DNA of 64,000 nucleotides from Siphonodentalium dalli (lineage: Eukaryota; Mollusca; Scaphopoda; Gadilida; Siphonodentaliidae), in the NCBI GenBank assembly GCA_032622095.1, contig CP136063.1:144295950-144359949 (forward strand). Direction: 5' to 3'. The notes beneath the pieces are model-generated. The model searched no databases and was not told where the DNA came from. It worked only from the letters and a program-made list of their open reading frames with translations. This document shows, in pieces, positions 59,480 to 64,000 of the stretch. The stretch's first letter is position 1. Every line of letters begins with the position of its first letter. The position numbers were made by a program, and so were the translations under genes.

Positions 59480-60050
59480 TTTTTAGCTCACCTGAGACGA
59501 AGTCTCCGGTGGAGCTATAGTCATCACTCCTCGTCCGTCCGTCCGTCCGTCCGTCCTTCGCACCGTCCATCCGTCCATCAAGAATCATCTTCTCCTCCAG
59601 AACCATAAGACGGAACAGGTTCATATTTGGTGTGGATGTTCCCTAGGTGAATCACATTCAGATTTGTTCAAATGAGGTCATCAGGTCAATTAGTTGAGAA
59701 AGCAGGGCCACAACTCTATTCCTTCATAGTAATTCTTAGAACGACTTCTTTTCCAGAACTATATAAGACCGAATGGTTTCATAGTTGGTGTGGATGTTCC
59801 CTAGGTGACTGACATTCAGATTTGTTCAAATGAGGTCACCAGGTTGATTAGTTGAGAAACCAAGGCCATAACTCTATTCCTTCATAGTAATTCTTAGAAT
59901 GACTTCTTCTCAAGAAATATTGGGCCGATTTTAGCTTATATTTGGTACGGAGTGACCTTGGGTGACTGGGGTTCAGATTTGTTCAAATGGGGTCACTGGG
60001 TCAAATAGGGGCAGAGCCAGGGACATAACTCTAAAAACAAAAAATTACAT
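59480..60050 (+). mobile_element. Family B element, copy B3 (3' truncated)
   Basis: Head palindrome AGCTCACCTGAGACGAAGTC then TCCGGTGGAGCT, (CCGT)n at about 59531-59556, three modules, then interrupted by A6. Confidence 0.8.
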
Positions 60051-60588
60051 TTTTATGTGTACCCATACCATGTATGGTACACATAATGCCGACGTCCAGA
60101 TCAACCATCTGCCGTTCGTCCATCCGTCTGTCTATCTGTCTGTCTGTCAACCTGTTTGTCCGTCCGTCTGTTCGTAGACACTTGCTATCCGATTCGATTA
60201 CTCAAGTATTTTTTATCGGATCCTGTTCAAATTTTATGTGCATGTTTATGATGACACACCCCTCACCTATATAGTTTTTGGTATCGATCGGTTGATCAGT
60301 TTAGAAATTATTAACACTTTGCATCCACACATAGGCATGACCTCTCCAATGCTGTAACCTAAGTATTTTTTAGGTATCGATTGGTTGATTTGATTAGAAA
60401 TAATTAACCCTTTCACAAACTGCCATCCAAAGCAATAAGTAAAATATGTTTCTTCTGATTTATCTCATATTTCTTATGGTACCTAGGTTTCCTTTGCACT
60501 CTCTTCTTCTGTATGGATTTTGGTTTTAATTAATTAACCCATATACTTTTGAACCAGGGTTATTAATGAACACTATTTGATAGTTTTT
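60051..60588 (+). mobile_element. Family A element, copy A6 (3' truncated)
   Basis: Head TTTATGTGTACCCATACCAT then GTATGGTACACATAA, CCGT/CTGT run, three modules matching A5 at 49050-49440. It stops at the head of B4. Confidence 0.78.
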
Positions 60589-61021
60589 TTTAGCTCACCT
60601 GAGATGAAGTCTCAGGTGAAGCTATAGTCATCACTCCTCGTCCGTCGAGCCGTCCGTCTGTCCGTCAAGAATCGTCTTCTCCAGAACTATAGAACTGAAT
60701 GGTTTCATATTTGGTGTGGTTGATCCCTAGGTGACTCACATTCAGATTTGTTCAAATGAGGTCACCAGGTCGATTAGTTGCGAAACCAGGGCCATAACTC
60801 TATTCCTCCATAGTAATTCTTAGAATGACTTCTTTTCCAGAACTATAAGGCCGAATGGGTTCATATTTGGTGTGGATGTTCCCTAGGTGACTCACATTCA
60901 GATTTGTTCAAATGAGGTCACCTGGTCGATTAGTTGCGAAACCAGGGCCATAACTCTATTCCTCCATAGTAATTCTTAGAACGACTTCTTTTCCAGAACA
61001 ATAAGGCCGAATGGGTTCATG
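60589..61021 (+). mobile_element. Family B element, copy B4 (partial)
   Basis: Head AGCTCACCTGAGATGAAGTC, CCGT run, and two near-identical ~145-bp modules (CATATTTGGTGTGG ... GGGCCATAACTCTATTCCTC). No tail. Confidence 0.78.
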
Positions 61022-61075
61022 ATTGAACTACTTACTCAATTTAACCAAAAAAAAGAGAACAATGAAAATCCTTCT

Positions 61076-62850
61076 TTTTAGCTCACGTGAGACGAAGTCT
61101 CCGGTGGAGCTATAGTTATCACTCCTCGTCCGTCGTCCTTCCATCCGTCCATCCGTCAATAATTCAGATTTGTTCAAATGAGGTCACTGGGTCAAATAGT
61201 TGTGAAGGGCCATAACTCTATCCCTCTATAGTAATTCTTAAAACGTCTCCTTCTCAAGAACTGTTGGGCCTATTTAGCTTATATTTGATATGGAGGGTTC
61301 TTGGGTGACTCGGGTTCAGATTTGTTCAAATGGGGACACTGGGTCATATATAGGCAGAGCCAGGGACATAACTCTTAAACAAAACAAAACAAACAAATTT
61401 TTGTTTAGATTGAACACCTTGCTCAATTTAACAAAAAAAAAACAAAAAAATACTTAAAAAAAATAAACAAAAAAAAAATAATTAGAATTTGTATTTTTGT
61501 TTTCAAATAATTTTTTTTTTTAATTTTAATTTAGATTTAATTCCTTGCTCATATATATATATATATTTTTTAAACTTATTTAAAAACAACAACACTATTA
61601 TAACAACCACCAGGTTGACCACACCAAATTTGATTTAAATCAGTCTTAAATCGAGAACATGCAAACAGTGATACTTAGATCTAAATGAGATATGAGGAGG
61701 GTTCCTGAGAAGACAATGTTTACTTAACAGCATATAGAAGTCACATTGTGCTGGCTAAGGTGATTAATGAGATGGCAGTATTAACAAAATCTGCTTGGAT
61801 TGACAGCTTTGTTCATTGATGTTCTAGAGCTATCTGCCTGGTAGAGAGTTGTATATAAATGACCTGTGGCTTATGATAACAAACTAATTCCAAAGCCTTA
61901 GTGTGAATCTGACAGTTAGGCCATTATTTATAAACCCTTTCATGAAGGGAGCTCCGCTGGTGCAGCATTAAATATAATGTAACAGTGCATTCTGTTATAT
62001 ATGTGAGCCTCCCATAGGTAGCCAGGGACATAACTTGTCCATCCATTGTAATTCTTAAAACGTCTTCATATCAAGAACCATCAAGCCAATTCAGCGTTTT
62101 ATTGGTATGGGTTGCTGGGATTCAGATTTGATTCAGAATTGGATCACTGGGTCAAATATAGGCAGAGCCATGGACATAATTCTTTTTGTAAATAGTTATT
62201 CTTTAAAACATCTTCTCAAGAACCATTTGGCATATTTAGCATATATTTAGTATGGAGAGTCCTTGGGTGACTGGTATTCATATTTGTTCAAATGGGGTCA
62301 CCATGTCAAATAGGGGTGCGACCCTATAGTAATTCTTAAATGGCTCCTCCTAGAGACCCACCAGGCCTATTTAGCTTGTATGTAGTATGGAGGGTCTTCG
62401 TGTTATTTGGGAATGGGTTCAACCAGTCACATTTGGTGTATATGACCTATGGAGAGTTGGGATCAAAATTTGTTTGATTGTGGGCCACGATTAAAAGGGG
62501 GGGGGGGCATGTCAGGTTGGAACTTTGCAACAGTTAGGAAATCTTGAGGTATCAGATGTAAAATTCCAACATGTGCAAAGGAATTTTACGAACTTGGGAG
62601 TGTGTTTGTTTCATTGGGAGTGTGTTTGCTTCAGTTACGAGTGGGGGTGATCAGGTCCATGCAGTTGAACATTTCAAAGTTGACAACCCACTGCTCAATG
62701 GAGACCCAATAGCTACGTCCCTCTTTAGGACTACTTGTTTTTAAGTGATTTTGACAAGTACTATCTCTTATGGTCTATCTAGTCCCAGTCTTCTCAGTCT
62801 TTACAGTCTGGTGAGCATCTCCACAGTCATTGACTGTCTTGTTATTTTTT
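61076..62850 (+). mobile_element. Family B element, copy B5
   Basis: Head AGCTCACGTGAGACGAAGTC then TCCGGTGGAGCT, modules, A-rich filler at about 61375-61570, more modules (62020-62430), and the tail CACAGTCATTGACTGT then CTTGTTATT. Internal TCAGTCTTTACAGTCTGG matches B2. Confidence 0.75.
61375..61575. repeat. A/T-rich low-complexity tract
   Basis: Runs of A and T with ATATATATATAT at about 61553. Confidence 0.8.
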
Positions 62851-63016
62851 CCTGTTGTTTTTCTTAAAAAATAAAGATGTATATAGTATACACTTGTGTT
62901 AATATTGTTGTGAATTGTACACATCTAATACTTCAGTGAAATGCCATCGTGGCTTCAGTTGAAACGGGACCACTTCTAATGGGTGACTGGCGAGTTCTAG
63001 TAAACAATATAAAAAT

Positions 63017-63291
63017 GTCAGCTGGAAAATACTCTCATTTGAATCAGGAGATGTGAACATTGATACAGTTGATGACTGGAAAAAAGACGTTCTGAGAAAT
63101 ATTTTCAACGCCGATGAAATTGGATTGTTCAATGGCCTTCCCAACCGTTCGATGGTTCATTGCAGTGATGATAGGAAGGGTTTATGCATTTTGTTTGCTT
63201 GTAGTGCCACTGGAGAAAAACTACAACCTGTTTTGATTGATTGGCAAATCCAAAAATCCCCATTGTTTGAAAGGTTTCTGGATGCACACTT
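63017..63291 (+). pseudogene. Tigger/pogo DDE transposase fragment
   Basis: The frame reads FESGDVNIDTVDDWKKDVL, then IFNADEIGLFNGLPNRSM, then CATGEKLQPVLI-like text (SATGEKLQPVLI). This matches the join of the CENP-B-type DNA-binding part and the start of the DDE domain in pogo/Tigger transposases, where NADETGLF holds the first catalytic aspartate; here T is I. It is cut at about 63292 by a reversed family A fragment, and the rest of the DDE domain is absent. Confidence 0.75.
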
Positions 63292-63480
63292 TTGGCAGAT
63301 GTTTTGCCCATACCTTGGCGATAGTGATTAGCTATTTTCATAAATCCTTACACCAACCTTTTCATGAGTGCATGACTTTCAACAATTCGCAGCTTACTGT
63401 TAATTAATAGTTCACAAGTGGAATCAGACTTATTGGGCACCTTACTCACATAAACACAACAGTTTTTAAAGAGTTGATAC
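63292..63480 (-). mobile_element. Reversed family A fragment, copy A7
   Basis: GGCAGATG, CCCATACCTTGGCGATAG, AATCCTTACACCAACCTTTT and TCAGACTTATTGGGCACCTT are the reverse complement of A5 at about 50890-51045. It lacks the terminal hairpin. Confidence 0.75.
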
Positions 63481-64000
63481 ATGATCTATTCAAACATTGA
63501 GCTTTTTTGATGTACCACTCCAATGGAAGACCACCTGTCTTGAAAGACCATTTTTTCCCCCAAAAAAATGGGTGGGATTGTATGTAATATTATATCAGCA
63601 CTGCAACTATCACAACATACCATATTCTTGTTGATGGAGATACGTTTCATTGTCACTATGGTGATGCACTTATTATACAGGTAGCAGTGGCCCTCTCTTA
63701 AACAGTGTCTGTGCATGTCTGTACTATTTCTGGAAGAAGTCAGCAGAATTTTTGCCAGGTGGTGAAAGCCATTGTGATGTTGAACATACATGTATATACC
63801 AGAATAATTGATATATGCTCAGGCGAATAGACTGAGGATCTGATGCATATATAAATCCAGTATTCCCGCCATCCATGTTGATAGATAGATATATTTTATT
63901 CAGTAATATATAACCAGTATATTAAACAATAAATAGTGAAAATAATCAATTAACAGTGGTATATATATTACCGGGAGGTGGTACATGTATGACCAACTAG
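63481..64000 (+). other. Non-coding sequence to the window edge
   Basis: No exon or repeat boundary recognised; an antisense frame at 63486-63791 has no support. Confidence 0.45.

Noticed and set aside
63053-63331. Tigger frame read as an intact 92-residue gene
   Set aside because: The last residues come from a reversed family A fragment and most of the DDE domain is missing, so it is a remnant.
53188-64000. Next UCKL1 exon (uracil phosphoribosyltransferase-like part)
   Set aside because: I searched for segments like the vertebrate RELSVRAAL and RGMHTIIR wording next to AG acceptors and found none.

Overview
This window is intronic sequence of an AT-rich animal genome. It carries five exons of one conserved gene on the + strand, spread over about 49 kb and heavily invaded by transposable elements. 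The exons encode a uridine-cytidine kinase of the UCKL1 type. All have GT/AG splice sites and compatible phases, and together they give about 201 uninterrupted residues, from the P-loop to the segment after the ISERGR motif. The first exons lie left of the window and the C-terminal uracil phosphoribosyltransferase-like part lies right of it. I recognise no other intact gene. The very long introns, the (CCGT/CTGT)n-bearing dispersed repeats and the roughly 150-bp tandem cores suggest a lophotrochozoan, most likely a bivalve mollusc. That is inference from repeat style, not from a marker gene.

Layout. 1-4.1 kb: a long tandem-core repeat (called family C here) with a hAT-type insertion and an internal inversion. 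4.3 kb: exon with the Walker A motif. 4.6-8.4 kb: a foldback TTAA element, a 319-bp duplication, and a ~35-bp minisatellite split by a mobile element. 9.2 and 10.1 kb: exons 2 and 3. 10.3-14.5 kb: a nest of elements four levels deep. 14.7-18.1 kb: hAT ends, foldbacks and family C. 18.2 kb: exon 4. The next intron is 34.8 kb. It holds a broken hAT transposase (21.5-25.0 kb), three tandem Helitrons (25.0-26.5 kb), two large family C arrays, a 5'-truncated LINE (30.9-32.5 kb), decayed coding sequence of unknown origin (39.8-42.0 kb), a 3.5-kb element with TTA target duplications (42.0-45.5 kb) and a 3.6-kb hAT element with perfect target duplications (47.8-51.4 kb). 53.1 kb: exon 5. 54.7-64 kb: a 92-bp satellite, a 3.8-kb foldback element, a cluster of palindrome-headed repeats and a Tigger/pogo transposase remnant.

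The most distinctive observation is that at least six unrelated-looking repeat families (A, B, C, F, G, I) share one plan. Each has a T-rich left edge, a ~30-bp palindrome at the 5' end, usually a CCGT/CTGT microsatellite, then ~150-180-bp core modules, a short hairpin at the 3' end, and in most families a tail resembling CTTGTT. Two copies sit in sequence whose uninterrupted version is also present in the window. Both show clean insertion without an obvious target-site duplication, as expected of rolling-circle (Helentron/'pearl'-like) elements. All family letters are local labels.
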